Positions 51,726 through 59,923 of a stretch of 64,000 nucleotides of DNA are shown here, piece after piece (the first letter of the stretch is position 1; each line of letters opens with the position of its first letter). A model generated the notes under the pieces. The model saw only the letters and a list, made by a program, of their open reading frames with translations. It was not told the origin of the DNA and made no database searches. A program made the translations under genes and the position numbers. The stretch spans positions 62,190 through 126,189 of the forward strand of contig NZ_KB890602.1 in NCBI RefSeq assembly GCF_000373145.1. Reading direction: 5' to 3'. Origin of the DNA: Thermus oshimai DSM 12092 (lineage in GTDB: Bacteria; Deinococcota; Deinococci; Deinococcales; Thermaceae).

Positions 51726-53257
51726 AGCAACACCCCCACGAAGGCCGCGGAGAGGAGGAGGATGAAGAGGGCGAAGGGCGCGGCCTCGGCGAACATGGCT
51801 TCCTGAGTGTAGCTGAAAACCCGGGTGGAAAGGGTGCTGTAGCCCATGGGGGCCAGGAGAAGGGTGATGGGGAGCTCCTTCACCGCCCCGATGAAGGCCA
51901 GGGCCCCCGCGGCCACCGCCCCCCGCCAGAGGAGGGGGAAGGTGACCCGGAAGAAGGCCCCCGTGGGGGTTTCCCCTAGGGTCCTGGCGGCCTCCTCCAG
52001 CCTCCTTGGCACCTGGTAAAGCGCCCCCCGCACGGGGCCTAAGGCCTCTGCCAGGAAGTGGAAGGCCAGGACGAGGACGAGAAGGGGCAGGGTGCCGTAG
52101 AGGAAGGGGACCCCGCGCAGGCTGAAGAAGATCCAGGCCAGGGCGAAGGCCAGGGGGGGGATGGTGTACCCCAGGTAGGCCAGGCGCTCCAGGGTCTGGG
52201 AGGCCGGGGAGGGCTGGCGCACCCTCAGGTAGGCGATGGGGAGGGCCATCCCCACCGCCAGGAGGGCGGCGGGCAGGGCCACCAGGGCGGAGTGCCAGAA
52301 GGCCTCCTGCAGGCCCACCAGGCCCCCAGCGGGGAAGCGGCTCGCCAGGTGGAAAAGGGCGAAGAGGGGGAAAAGAAGGGCCAGGAGGAGGGGCAGGAGG
52401 AGGAGGGCGTAGGCCAGGGGCCGGAAGGCCCCTAAGGAGAGGGGCCTTCCCTTGCTCCCCAGGCCCTTCCCCGAGCGGGCCAGGTGGAGCCGCCTCAAAA
52501 GAAGCCCCTCCAGGAGGAGGAGCCCTCCCGTGAGGAGGAGGAGGAAGAGGGCCAGCCAGGCGGCGTAGGTCCGGTCAAAGGCCGCGTTGTACTGGAGGTA
52601 GATGGCGTAGGAGAAGGTCTCGTAGCGGAGGAGGCTCACCGTGCCGAAGTCCCCCACCACGTGCAGGGCCACCACCAGGGCCCCGGAGAGGAAGGCGGGA
52701 AAGAGCTGGGGCAGGGTCACCTGGAAGAAGGCCCGCAACGGGGTTTTGCCCAGGGTTCTCGCCGCCTCCTCCAGGCCCGGGTCCAGGCCCAAAAAGGCCG
52801 CCCTGAGGGCCAGGAAGAGGTAGGGGTAGGTGGTGAAGCCCAGGACCAGGACCGCCCCCCAGTACCCCTCGAGGCGGGGCAGGGGGAGCACCCCCCCGGG
52901 CCCCGTGGCCGCCAGGAGGACGTAGGCCCCCACGTACCCCGGCACCGCCAGGGGCAGGGCCAGGAGGGTGGCCCAGAGGCGCTTCCCCCTAAGGTCCGTG
53001 CGGGTGGTGAGGAAGGCCAGGGGCAGGGCCAGGAGGGTGGCGAGGAGGAGGACCCCCAGGAGGAGGGCCAGGGTGTTGAGGAGGAGCTCCAGGTTCTTGG
53101 GCCGAAGGAGGATCTCAAAAAAGGCCTTGGGCTCGGCCTCCAGGGCCCTTAAGAGGAGGTAGAGGAGGGGGAGCACCACCCCGCCCCCCGTGAGGAGGGC
53201 GGGGAGGAGGAAGGGGAGGAGCCCCGGGAGCTGATGGCGGACGCGAACCAGGGTCAT
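51704..53257 (-). CDS. iron(III) ABC transporter permease (FbpB type)
   Basis: A 517-residue double-length permease with about twelve helices, formed of two tandem permease modules as in FbpB/SfuB. Each half carries an EAA-like loop: LEEAARTLGKTPLRAFFQVTL in the first and LEEAARTLGETPTGAFFRVTF in the second. Because both halves are on one chain, no second permease gene is needed. The ATG is 16 bases after the binding-protein gene, so fbpA-fbpB-fbpC-truA form one unit. Confidence 0.92.
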   Translation of the reverse strand: MTLVRVRHQLPGLLPFLLPALLTGGGVVLPLLYLLLRALEAEPKAFFEILLRPKNLELLLNTLALLLGVLLLATLLALPLAFLTTRTDLRGKRLWATLLALPLAVPGYVGAYVLLAATGPGGVLPLPRLEGYWGAVLVLGFTTYPYLFLALRAAFLGLDPGLEEAARTLGKTPLRAFFQVTLPQLFPAFLSGALVVALHVVGDFGTVSLLRYETFSYAIYLQYNAAFDRTYAAWLALFLLLLTGGLLLLEGLLLRRLHLARSGKGLGSKGRPLSLGAFRPLAYALLLLPLLLALLFPLFALFHLASRFPAGGLVGLQEAFWHSALVALPAALLAVGMALPIAYLRVRQPSPASQTLERLAYLGYTIPPLAFALAWIFFSLRGVPFLYGTLPLLVLVLAFHFLAEALGPVRGALYQVPRRLEEAARTLGETPTGAFFRVTFPLLWRGAVAAGALAFIGAVKELPITLLLAPMGYSTLSTRVFSYTQEAMFAEAAPFALFILLLSAAFVGVLLWSERRY

Positions 53258-53273
53258 CCCGGGGCCACCTCCC

Positions 53274-54254
53274 TTAGAGAACCCCGAGCTCCCGGAGGAG
53301 CCTCAGGGCCCGGTCCAGGTCCAGCTTCTCAAAGTCCAGCCTGGGCGTCTTCCTGAGGGCCTCCTCCAGGGAAAGGAGCCTGGGGTCCGGCACCACCCCC
53401 TTCACCAGGGGGTACTCCCCCACGTTGCCCACGAAGTACTGCTGGGCCTTGGGGGAGAGGAGGTAGGTGAGGAAGCGGGTGGCCGCGGAAAGGTTTTTGC
53501 CCGTCTTCAGGATCCCCGCCCCCGTCACCAGGGCCAGGTTGCCCGCGTCCCCATCCTTGAAGTGGTGGACCCCAAAGGTGTAGCCCGCCCGCTGGAAGCG
53601 GAGGACGTAGTAGTGGTTGGTGGAGCCGAGGTCCACCTCCCCCGCGCGGATGGCGTCCAGCATGGCGGGGTTGGAGGCGTAGCTCTTGGGGGAGAGGGCC
53701 TTCATCTCCTGGAGCCACCGGCGGGTGGCCTCTTCCCCATGGAGCAGGATCATCCCTGCCACCATGTCCTGGAAGCTGGAGTAGGTGGGGGTCCAGCCCA
53801 CCTTGAGCCCCTTCTCCCGGGCGAAGCGGGGGAGGTCCAGGATGCTTTGGGGCAGCTCCTCCGCCTTGACCTTGGCGGGGTTATAGGCCAGGACCCGCAG
53901 GCGCAGGGTGACGGGCACCCAGGTCTTGGAAGCCGGCACAAAGCCCACGGGCACCTTCAGGAGGCTTTCCCCCAAAGGCCTTAGGAGGCCCCGCTCCGCC
54001 GCCTGGCCTAAGGCGCCCGAGGTGTTGGCCCAGAAGATGTCCGCGGGGGAGCGGCTCCCCTCCTCCTGGAGGGTGGCCAGGATCTGGGCGTCGGTGCCGT
54101 AGCGCACCTGGACTCGGATGCCCGTGTCCTGCTCAAACTGCTTCACCAGGGGCTCCACCAGGCTCTGCCCCCGCCCGCTGTAGACCGTAAGGGTTTGCTG
54201 GGCCATCCCGAGGCCCAGGGCCATTAGACCGATAAGGGGTAGGACTCGCTTCAC
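53274..54254 (-). CDS. iron(III)-binding periplasmic protein (FbpA type)
   Basis: A 326-residue binding protein. A signal peptide (VKRVLPLIGLMALGLGMA) precedes QTLTVYSGRGQSLVEPLVKQF. The iron-ligand tyrosine pair is visible in STNHYYVLRF, and YGTDAQILATLQEEG and VGEYPLVKG are typical of family 1 ferric-ion proteins. A T. thermophilus FbpA structure supports the call. The GTG at 54254 is preceded by GGAGGTG at 5 bases. An upstream in-frame start would add a low-complexity stretch. Confidence 0.93.
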   Translation of the reverse strand: MKRVLPLIGLMALGLGMAQQTLTVYSGRGQSLVEPLVKQFEQDTGIRVQVRYGTDAQILATLQEEGSRSPADIFWANTSGALGQAAERGLLRPLGESLLKVPVGFVPASKTWVPVTLRLRVLAYNPAKVKAEELPQSILDLPRFAREKGLKVGWTPTYSSFQDMVAGMILLHGEEATRRWLQEMKALSPKSYASNPAMLDAIRAGEVDLGSTNHYYVLRFQRAGYTFGVHHFKDGDAGNLALVTGAGILKTGKNLSAATRFLTYLLSPKAQQYFVGNVGEYPLVKGVVPDPRLLSLEEALRKTPRLDFEKLDLDRALRLLRELGVL

Positions 54255-54291
54255 CGGTTCACCTCCAGAAGGAGGGCGCCCTCCGCCCCCA

Positions 54292-54320
54292 AGTCTAGGG
54301 GGGTGGGGGGATAATGTCAA
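54292..54320 (-). promoter_or_regulatory. fbpA promoter
   Basis: TTGACA (54320-54315) and TAGACT (54297-54292) on the minus strand are 17 bases apart. The -35 overlaps the stop of the upstream metalloenzyme-superfamily gene, and the DNA just beyond (54305-54365) is unusually AT-rich. It contains GTGATAATCG (54351-54360), a partial Fur-box resemblance only. Confidence 0.65.
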
Positions 54321-55090
54321 GTATTCCGCTCGGATTTCTTGTATTTAGAAGTGATAATCGTTTGCAACCAGGGGAGGAAGCCGGTGAGGTCCCGGGGTGG
54401 GGGCGGGGCGGGCGCGGTGGAGACCAGGGGCACGGGGTTCAGGGTGTGGTGGGGGTGCCAGGGCTCCTCGGCGTTGCCGTGGTCGGATACGAGGAGGAGT
54501 TCCCCGCCTGCTTCCAGAAAGCTTTCCATAAAAAGCCCCAGTTCTTGGAAGCACCGGGGCAGGGTTTCCGGGGCCCGGTGGGCGGCCAGGTCCAGGGCCC
54601 AGTACTCCAGCACCACCAGGGGGAAGTCCCGGGCCAGGCGGGCCGCTTTCTTCCCCCAGGCCCCGGGGTCTTCCAGAAGGGGGGAGAGGGCCAGGGGGTG
54701 GCCCAGGGGGAGGAGGGGGAGGCCCGCCAGGTGGGCGGAGAGGGCGAAGGCGGAAAGGCGGAGCCGCTTGGGGTCTAGGGCCCGTTTTAGGTACTCCTCC
54801 CGGTAGCCGTTGGCGTGGAGGACGGGAAGACCCTCTTCTTTGGCCCAGGCGTAGAGGCTCCGCTTTAGGAGGGGCCTGAGGCTCGGGGCGGGGTAGGGCC
54901 CCTGGTGGCGCCCGAGGAGGCGGGGGGCGTTCACGCCCGTAAGGAGGGCCGTCTGCCCCGTGCCCGACTGGGGCAGGCCCTCCACCCCCAAGGTGGCGTC
55001 CAGAGGCTGGGGCTTGAGGGCGAGGAGGAGGGGGAAAAGCTCTTCCAAGGCCCCGCCCAGCCCCAGGCCGTCCACGAAGAGGAGGAGCAC
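54317..55090 (-). CDS. alkaline phosphatase/phosphoglycerate mutase superfamily protein
   Basis: A 257-residue metalloenzyme-superfamily protein. LLLFVDGLGLGG at the start and GTGQTALLTGVNAPRLLG (the nucleophile serine/threonine region) resemble the cofactor-independent phosphoglycerate mutase and nucleotide pyrophosphatase core. VVLEYWALDLAAHRAP and LLLVSDHGNAEEPWHPHHT hold the metal-binding aspartates and histidines. It is too short for a true mutase. The C-terminal SKYKKSERNT runs into the fbpA promoter. The GTG at 55090 lies 6 bases after TAGGAT. Confidence 0.8.
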   Translation of the reverse strand: MLLLFVDGLGLGGALEELFPLLLALKPQPLDATLGVEGLPQSGTGQTALLTGVNAPRLLGRHQGPYPAPSLRPLLKRSLYAWAKEEGLPVLHANGYREEYLKRALDPKRLRLSAFALSAHLAGLPLLPLGHPLALSPLLEDPGAWGKKAARLARDFPLVVLEYWALDLAAHRAPETLPRCFQELGLFMESFLEAGGELLLVSDHGNAEEPWHPHHTLNPVPLVSTAPAPPPPRDLTGFLPWLQTIITSKYKKSERNT

Positions 55091-55096
55091 CCCTCC

Positions 55097-55112
55097 ATCC
55101 TAAGGCTAGACT
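55097..55112. promoter_or_regulatory. back-to-back leaderless-type promoters
   Basis: TAGGAT on the minus strand (55102-55097) serves the GTG at 55090, and TAGACT on the plus strand (55107-55112) serves the GTG at 55119. Each leaves exactly 6 bases before its start codon. Only 4 bases separate the two -10 elements. Confidence 0.5.
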
Positions 55113-55118
55113 GGGGGT

Positions 55119-55729
55119 GTGCGCGGGTACGGCTTCCTGGTGGCCCTTCCCCTCTTCCTCCTGTGGGGGGTGGCCCTTTGGCTCTACCCCAGGCTTCCCG
55201 AGCCCCTGCCCGTCCACTGGAACCTCTGGGGGGAGCCCGACCGCTTCGGAAGCCGCCTCGAGGCCCTCTTCCTCTTCCCCTTGGCCATGACGGCCCTTCT
55301 TCCCCCCTTGGCCCTCCTTCCCCGGCTGGACCCTAAGGGCAAGGGGCTGGAGGGGCTTATGGTGGGCCTGGCCTGGTTTTTCTTCTTCCTCTACCTGGCC
55401 TTCGTGGGGGTTTATGCGGGCTGGTGGGCGGAGCCCCCCCTTTTCCGCGTGGCGGGGCTTTTCTTCCTCTTCCTGGCCCTTTACCTCCCCCGGATTCCCC
55501 AGAACCCCTTCGCCGGGGTGCGCACCCCCTGGACCCTGGGAGACCCCAGGGTGTGGCGGCGGGTCCACCGGGCCGCGGCCTGGGGGCTTGGGGCCTTGGG
55601 GGGGTGGCCCTTTTCCTGCCCCCGAGGGGCCTGGGGCTTTTGGCCTTCCTGGGGCTTCTCCTTTTGGTTTCCCTCTCCCTGGTCCTCTACTCCTACGCCC
55701 TTGGGAAACGTAAGGCGGGGCAGGATTAG
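55119..55729 (+). pseudogene. SdpI/DUF1648-family membrane protein with an apparent frameshift
   Basis: The first frame from the GTG at 55119 encodes several helices and the SdpI-family signature (LPVHWNLWGEPDRFGS, NPFAGVRTPWTLGDPRVWRRVH). After GALGG near 55604 it becomes arginine/proline/serine-rich and runs past the OsmC start to 55853. The frame one base back continues sensibly as GGVALFLPPRGLGLLAFLG, then LLLLVSLSLVLYSYAL and a stop at 55729. The switch falls at a run of seven Gs (55598-55604). One extra G would restore a roughly 203-residue protein. It may be a sequencing error, a true mutation or polymerase slippage. Confidence 0.7.
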
Positions 55730-55767
55730 AGCGGAAGGCCCTTTTAAAGTGGGAGCCGGAGGTCCTT

Positions 55768-56196
55768 ATGCCGGTACGAAAGGCCAGCGCGGTATGGGAA
55801 GGCGGGTTGCGCACGGGCAAGGGCTCCATGCGGCTAGAGAGCCAGGCTTTTGAGGGGCCCTACTCCTTCCCCTCCCGGTTTGAAGAGGGGGCGGGCACCA
55901 ACCCCGAGGAGCTCATCGCCGCGGCCCACGCGGGCTGCTTCTCCATGGCCCTCTCCGGCGCTTTGGAGCGGGCGGGCTACCCCCCCAAGCGGGTTGCCAC
56001 CCAGGCCCACGTGCACCTGGAGATGGTGGAGGGCCGGCCCACCATTACCCGCATAGACCTGGTCACGGAGGCCGAGGTGCCGGGGATCGCCCCGGAAGAG
56101 TTCTTGCGCATCGCCGAGGAGGCCAAGGCGGGCTGTCCCGTCTCCCGGGCCCTGGCCGGGGTGGGGGAGATCCGCCTTACGGCCCGGCTTGTCTAA
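55768..56196 (+). CDS. OsmC-family peroxiredoxin
   Basis: A 142-residue organic hydroperoxide reductase. The two catalytic cysteines are in AAHAGCFSMALS and AKAGCPVSRALAG, with the GTNPEELIAAAHAG region before the first. Each dimer site reduces organic hydroperoxides using a dithiol. A T. thermophilus OsmC structure is known. The ATG has GGAGG 6 bases upstream. The 3' end overlaps the convergent zinc-ribbon gene by 4 bases. Confidence 0.95.
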   Translation: MPVRKASAVWEGGLRTGKGSMRLESQAFEGPYSFPSRFEEGAGTNPEELIAAAHAGCFSMALSGALERAGYPPKRVATQAHVHLEMVEGRPTITRIDLVTEAEVPGIAPEEFLRIAEEAKAGCPVSRALAGVGEIRLTARLV

Positions 56197-56945
56197 TCCC
56201 CCTTAAGGAGCAGGCGGCCGCAGGTGGGGCAGCGCACCACCTGCCCCTGCACCACCTTCTGGGCCACGTGGGTGGGCAGGACCACGTTGCACCCCTCGCA
56301 GCGGAAGGCGTTCCCCTGCCTTTGCATGCGCACGATGCCCATGCCCTTCCGGGCCCGGCGGATGGCCTCGTACTCCTTGAGGAGGGCCTGGGGGATGCCC
56401 TGGGCCATGGCCTGCCGCTCCTCCTCCTTGAGGGCGATGACCCCCTTAAGCCCCTCCACCCGTCGGGCGTTCTCCTCCAGGAGGGCTTCCAGGCGGGGCC
56501 GGATCTGGGAAAGGGCTTCCTCCACCTGGGCGATCTCCGCCTCGAGGCTCTCCATGGCCTCCATGAGGGGGGTGGAGAGCTCCAAAAGCTCGCGGATGCG
56601 GTCCCGGATCTGCTGGATGCGGTTCTCGTACTGGGTCTGCTCCTTGGCGCTTTGGGCCTGGCGCTGCTCGGCCTCGGCCTGCTTCTCCTTGGCGGTGAGG
56701 TCCTCCAGGTCCAGGCTGTGGCGGTTGTACTCCTTCTGCAGCTCCGCCTGCCTCTCCAAAAGCTCCGCCAACCGTTCCTCCAGGGCCTCCACCTGGGTTC
56801 GCACGGAAAGGAGCTCCTGGGGCAGGGCCTCCGCCTCCTCCTTTAGCCGGTCCAGCTCCAGGTCCTTTTCCTGAAGGCCGTAAAGGGCCTTGAGCGCTTC
56901 CAGCTGTCCCTTTTGGGGAGCGTCCGCCCCGTTCACGCTTCCCAT
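56193..56945 (-). CDS. coiled-coil protein with a C-terminal zinc ribbon (DUF164/CT398-like)
   Basis: A 250-residue protein. Residues about 15-190 form a long antiparallel coiled coil, with many E/L/R heptads (for example LEERLAELLERQAELQKEYN). A C4 zinc ribbon ends it: CEGCNVVLP and CPTCGRLL. This matches the widespread CT398/DUF164 family, of unknown function but proposed to interact with secretion or nucleic-acid machinery. The ATG at 56945 lies 13 bases inside the metallo-beta-lactamase fold gene, so the rhodanese, hydrolase and this gene form one unit. Confidence 0.88.
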   Translation of the reverse strand: MGSVNGADAPQKGQLEALKALYGLQEKDLELDRLKEEAEALPQELLSVRTQVEALEERLAELLERQAELQKEYNRHSLDLEDLTAKEKQAEAEQRQAQSAKEQTQYENRIQQIRDRIRELLELSTPLMEAMESLEAEIAQVEEALSQIRPRLEALLEENARRVEGLKGVIALKEEERQAMAQGIPQALLKEYEAIRRARKGMGIVRMQRQGNAFRCEGCNVVLPTHVAQKVVQGQVVRCPTCGRLLLKGD

Positions 56946-57556
56946 TCTAACCCCATCAGGAAGGGGTTCGTCTGGGCCTCGAGGCCCAGGGTGGTCTCCG
57001 GCCCGTGCCCCGGCAGGATGCGCGTTTCGGGGGGAAGGGTCAAAAGCCGCTTTAGGGAGCGGAAAAGGGCCTTGGGGTCCGCCCCCGGCAGGTCGTAGCG
57101 GCCGATGCTCCCCCGGAAGAGGAGGTCCCCCGAGAGGGCCAGAGGGGGGTCCGGGTGCAGGAAGGCCACGTGCCCCGGGCTATGCCCGGGCAGGTGCCAG
57201 ACGGTGAACCCGAAAAGCCGCATCCCCTCCTCCAGGGGCTTTACGGGAAGGGGGGGCTTGGGGATGGAAAACCCCCAAAGGGCCGCGGCCTCCTCCGCCC
57301 GTTCGTAAAGGGGCAGGTCCAGGGGGTGGAGGTAGACGGGAAGGTCCAGGGCCTCCACCAAAGGGGCCACCGCCCCCAGGTGGTCAAAGTGGGCGTGGGT
57401 GAGGAGGATGGCCTTGGGGGTGAGCCCAACCTCCTGGGCGAGGTCCAGGATCCTTTGCGCCTCGTCCCCGGGGTCTATCAGCGCCGCCCCTTCCGGGGTT
57501 TCCACCAGGTAGGCGTTTTCCCCCAAGGGGCCCACGGTGAGGCGGTAGACCCTCAT
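56933..57556 (-). CDS. metallo-beta-lactamase fold hydrolase (glyoxalase II-like)
   Basis: A 207-residue protein with the dinuclear zinc motif THAHFDHLGA and later ligands in LPGHSPGHVAF, ALSGDLLFRGSIGR and LPGHGPET. The NAYLVE and LIDPGDEA openings are typical of the hydroxyacylglutathione-hydrolase-like group. Thermus has no glutathione, so a bacillithiol-type or other thioester, or a persulfide (the adjacent rhodanese suggests sulfur chemistry), is possible. The ATG at 57556 is the usual start and overlaps the rhodanese stop by 4 bases. Confidence 0.92.
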   Translation of the reverse strand: MRVYRLTVGPLGENAYLVETPEGAALIDPGDEAQRILDLAQEVGLTPKAILLTHAHFDHLGAVAPLVEALDLPVYLHPLDLPLYERAEEAAALWGFSIPKPPLPVKPLEEGMRLFGFTVWHLPGHSPGHVAFLHPDPPLALSGDLLFRGSIGRYDLPGADPKALFRSLKRLLTLPPETRILPGHGPETTLGLEAQTNPFLMGLEWEA

Positions 57557-58245
57557 GGCTCGGTGGGAAGGCCCTCCTGGAGCCACTCGTGCATGGAGCC
57601 CAGGTAGTTTCGCGCCCGCACCCCCAGGCTCCTCAGGATGAAGAAGGCCACCGCGCTCCGGGCCCCGGAGTGGCAGTAGACCCCCACCTCCTCCCCCGGC
57701 TTCAGGCCCAGCTTCTCCAGGAGCCCGTCTGGGCTAAGGAAAAGCTCTAAGGGGGCGCTCCGGCTCCCCGGGATCCGCCCCCCCCGGGGGCAGCAGGGGG
57801 GGTGGACCAGGCCCCTATGCTCCTCGGGACTCCGCACGTCCAGAAGAAGGGGGTGCCGGGCCGCCTCGTCCGCGGTGAGGAGCCAGTCCCGCCGTAGGCG
57901 GGCGGTGGTGTCCGTGCGCTTGGGGCGCACCTCCCCCGTTTCCATGGCCAGGGGCTCCCAGCCCTCCGTCCAAAGCTCCACCTCCAGCCCCCCAAGCCCC
58001 AGGAAGAAGGCCGTGCGGCAGAGGCGGCTGGTGAGCCCTTCGTCGTAGAGGACCACGGGGCTTTTGAGCCCCAGACCCTGGAAGAGCTCCGTGAGGCCCT
58101 CTTCTAGGGCCTGGAGTTCCGCCTCCTCCCTAAGGCGCAACCGGGGGGCGGAGAGGTCCAGGTGCCGGGCCCCGGGCAGGTGGCCTTGGAGGTAGGCCTC
58201 CTTGGGCCGGGTGTCCACCAGCACCCTGTCTTCGGGCAGCTCCAT
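57553..58245 (-). CDS. two-domain rhodanese sulfurtransferase
   Basis: A 230-residue protein of two rhodanese modules. The N-terminal copy (DRVLVDTRPKEAYLQGHLPGA) has no catalytic loop, while the C-terminal copy has VYCHSGARSAVA with the active cysteine. Sulfane sulfur is transferred from thiosulfate or a persulfide to an acceptor. In T. thermophilus a two-domain rhodanese, TtuD, supplies sulfur for 2-thioribothymidine in tRNA, and this could be its orthologue, but I cannot confirm it. TATAAT ends 6 bases before the ATG, a clear leaderless promoter. Confidence 0.9.
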   Translation of the reverse strand: MELPEDRVLVDTRPKEAYLQGHLPGARHLDLSAPRLRLREEAELQALEEGLTELFQGLGLKSPVVLYDEGLTSRLCRTAFFLGLGGLEVELWTEGWEPLAMETGEVRPKRTDTTARLRRDWLLTADEAARHPLLLDVRSPEEHRGLVHPPCCPRGGRIPGSRSAPLELFLSPDGLLEKLGLKPGEEVGVYCHSGARSAVAFFILRSLGVRARNYLGSMHEWLQEGLPTEP

Positions 58246-58251
58246 GCCTTG

Positions 58252-58322
58252 ATTATAGGGGGCGCATGGGTAAGCGCATGGGCAGGAGGGTACTTGACAA
58301 TACTAGGCGCATATGATATAAG
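58252..58322. promoter_or_regulatory. divergent rhodanese/Hsp20 promoter region with direct repeats
   Basis: For the rhodanese (minus) TATAAT is at 58257-58252. For Hsp20 (plus) a perfect TTGACA (58294-58299) and TATAAG (58317-58322) are 17 bases apart. Two copies of GCGCATGGG (58262-58270 and 58274-58282) lie between, and GCGCAT recurs near 58307. No CIRCE element is seen. Confidence 0.65.
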
Positions 58323-58341
58323 CAGGATGGAGGTGATGAGC

Positions 58342-58800
58342 ATGACCCTGGTACGTCGGGACGGCCGCGAACTCACGCCCTTCCGGACCTGGGGTCCTTT
58401 CTCCCTTCTCGAGGAGGTGAACCGGCTCTTTGAGGAGACCTTGGGCGACCTGGCCCGGCCCGCGGTGGCCTACGTGGCCCCGGCGGACCTCTACGAGACG
58501 GACGAGGCCCTGATCCTGGAGATGGCCGTGCCCGGCCTCTCCCCTGAGGACCTGGAGGTGAGCCTCGAGGGCAACAAGCTCACCGTGCGCGGCCAGGTGC
58601 GGCCCAGCACGGACGAGAAGGCCCGGCGCTACTACCTCCAGGAGATGGCCCACGGCTCCTTCGTCCGCACCTTCGCCCTGCCCGTGGAGGTGGACGCCAG
58701 CGGGGCCAAGGCCGAGTTCCGCCACGGCATCCTCCGCCTCACCATGCCCAAGGTGGCGGAGGCCCGGGCCAAGCGGATCCCCGTGGAGGTGGTCCAGTAA
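58342..58800 (+). CDS. small heat shock protein (Hsp20/alpha-crystallin)
   Basis: A 152-residue ATP-independent chaperone. The alpha-crystallin domain is bounded by YVAPADLYETDEALILEMAVPG and ends with FRHGILRLTMPK. The C-terminal RIPVEV supplies the I/V-x-I/V anchor used in oligomer assembly. The ATG at 58342 is preferred because GGAGGTG is 6 bases upstream; the earlier ATG at 58327 would translate through the ribosome site. A consensus TTGACA promoter and a strong terminator suggest a monocistronic gene. Confidence 0.95.
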   Translation: MTLVRRDGRELTPFRTWGPFSLLEEVNRLFEETLGDLARPAVAYVAPADLYETDEALILEMAVPGLSPEDLEVSLEGNKLTVRGQVRPSTDEKARRYYLQEMAHGSFVRTFALPVEVDASGAKAEFRHGILRLTMPKVAEARAKRIPVEVVQ

Positions 58801-58810
58801 GGGCCTAGGA

Positions 58811-58838
58811 AAACCCCCCGCCCGGAGGCGGGGGGTTT
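58811..58838. terminator. bidirectional rho-independent terminator
   Basis: AAACCCCCCGCC (58811-58822) and GGCGGGGGGTTT (58827-58838) form a perfect 12-base stem with a CGGA loop. The A/T ends give a T-rich tail in both directions, serving Hsp20 on the plus strand and the MalY-like gene on the minus strand. Confidence 0.85.
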
Positions 58839-58846
58839 AAGCGCTT

Positions 58847-59917
58847 TTAGCCCTGGTCTAGGGCCTGTTGCAGGCGCCCTAGGGCCTCCTCCAGCACCTC
58901 GGGGTAGGTGGCGAAGTTGAGGCGCACGTACGCCCCGTACCCCTCCCCAAAGTTCTCCCCCGGGTTCAGGGCCACCTTGGCCCTTTCCAGGAAGAAGGCC
59001 GCGGCCTTGGGGATGGGGGTCTTGAGCCAGGCCAGGTAGGTCCCCTCCGGGGGAAAGTGGCCGAGGCCCACGGCTTTGGCCCAGGCGGCCACCCGGTCGC
59101 GGTTGGCCCGGAGTTGCCGCAGGGTTTCCGCAAGCCAGACCCCCCCCTCCAGGAGGGCGGCCTTCCAGGCGGCCATGGCCAGGACGTTGGGGAAGGTGTG
59201 GGGTAGGTGGCGTTTTAGGGCTTCCACCAAGGGTTTGGGTCCGATGGCCGCCCCCATGGGCAGGCCCGCCAGGTTGTAGGCCTTGCCCGGGCCCACCAGG
59301 GTGAGGGTCCGTTCGGGGAGGAAGCGGGCCAGGGGGGTGTGGGGCCTCTCGTAGGTGAGGGGGGCGTGGAGCTCGTCGGAGACCACGATGAGGTCGTGCT
59401 TGCGGGCGATGTGGGCGATGGCCTCCAGCTCCTCCTCGGTGAAGACCCGGCCCGTGGGGTTTTGCGGGTGGCAGAAGAGGAGGAGCCTCGAGGCGTAGGC
59501 CAGCCTTTCCAGGCCCTGGAGGTCCAGCCGCCACCCCGCCTCCGTTTCCCTTAGGGGGTTGGCGAGAAGGGTGCGCTTCTGCTCCCGGATGGCGGCGAGG
59601 AAGGGGGGGTAGATGGGCACCTGGGTGAGGACCCCCTGCCCGGGGGCGGTGAAGGCGGCCACCGCGGCGTAGAGCCCCACCACCACCCCAGGCATGAAGA
59701 CGAGCTCCCCTTCCAGCCCCGCCCTTTCCAGGATGAGCCCCCTAAGCTCCCCATCCCCCTCCCTGGGGGGGTAGCCCAAAAACCCCTCCGCCCGCTCCTT
59801 CAAGGCCTTCTGGATGGGCTCGGCCACGGGGAAGTCCATGTCCGCCACCCAGAGGGGCAGGACCCCCTCGGGGTAGGCGCTCCACTTCAAGGAGTCCCGG
59901 CGCGGGGGAAGCCTCAT
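58847..59917 (-). CDS. PLP-dependent C-S lyase/aminotransferase (MalY/PatB-like)
   Basis: A 356-residue fold-type I aminotransferase-like enzyme. [13 protein letters not shown] is the MalY/PatB opening. NPTGRVF and [10 protein letters not shown] (Asp181) bind the cofactor, and Lys212 in [13 protein letters not shown] forms the Schiff base. Members are cystathionine beta-lyases or cysteine desulfhydrases with regulatory side roles. The length is somewhat shorter than the 390 usual. The ATG at 59917 lies 6 bases after TAAGAT, a leaderless arrangement, inside the end region of trmB. Confidence 0.9.
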   Translation of the reverse strand: MRLPPRRDSLKWSAYPEGVLPLWVADMDFPVAEPIQKALKERAEGFLGYPPREGDGELRGLILERAGLEGELVFMPGVVVGLYAAVAAFTAPGQGVLTQVPIYPPFLAAIREQKRTLLANPLRETEAGWRLDLQGLERLAYASRLLLFCHPQNPTGRVFTEEELEAIAHIARKHDLIVVSDELHAPLTYERPHTPLARFLPERTLTLVGPGKAYNLAGLPMGAAIGPKPLVEALKRHLPHTFPNVLAMAAWKAALLEGGVWLAETLRQLRANRDRVAAWAKAVGLGHFPPEGTYLAWLKTPIPKAAAFFLERAKVALNPGENFGEGYGAYVRLNFATYPEVLEEALGRLQQALDQG

Positions 59918-59923
59918 GGGGTC

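Noticed and set aside
54351-54360. Fur box for fbpA
   Set aside because: GTGATAATCG matches only about half of the 19-base consensus and lies inside the upstream gene, so it is not listed as a site.
58246-58341. CIRCE heat-shock operator before Hsp20
   Set aside because: No TTAGCACTC-N9-GAGTGCTAA match; only the direct repeat GCGCATGGG is present.
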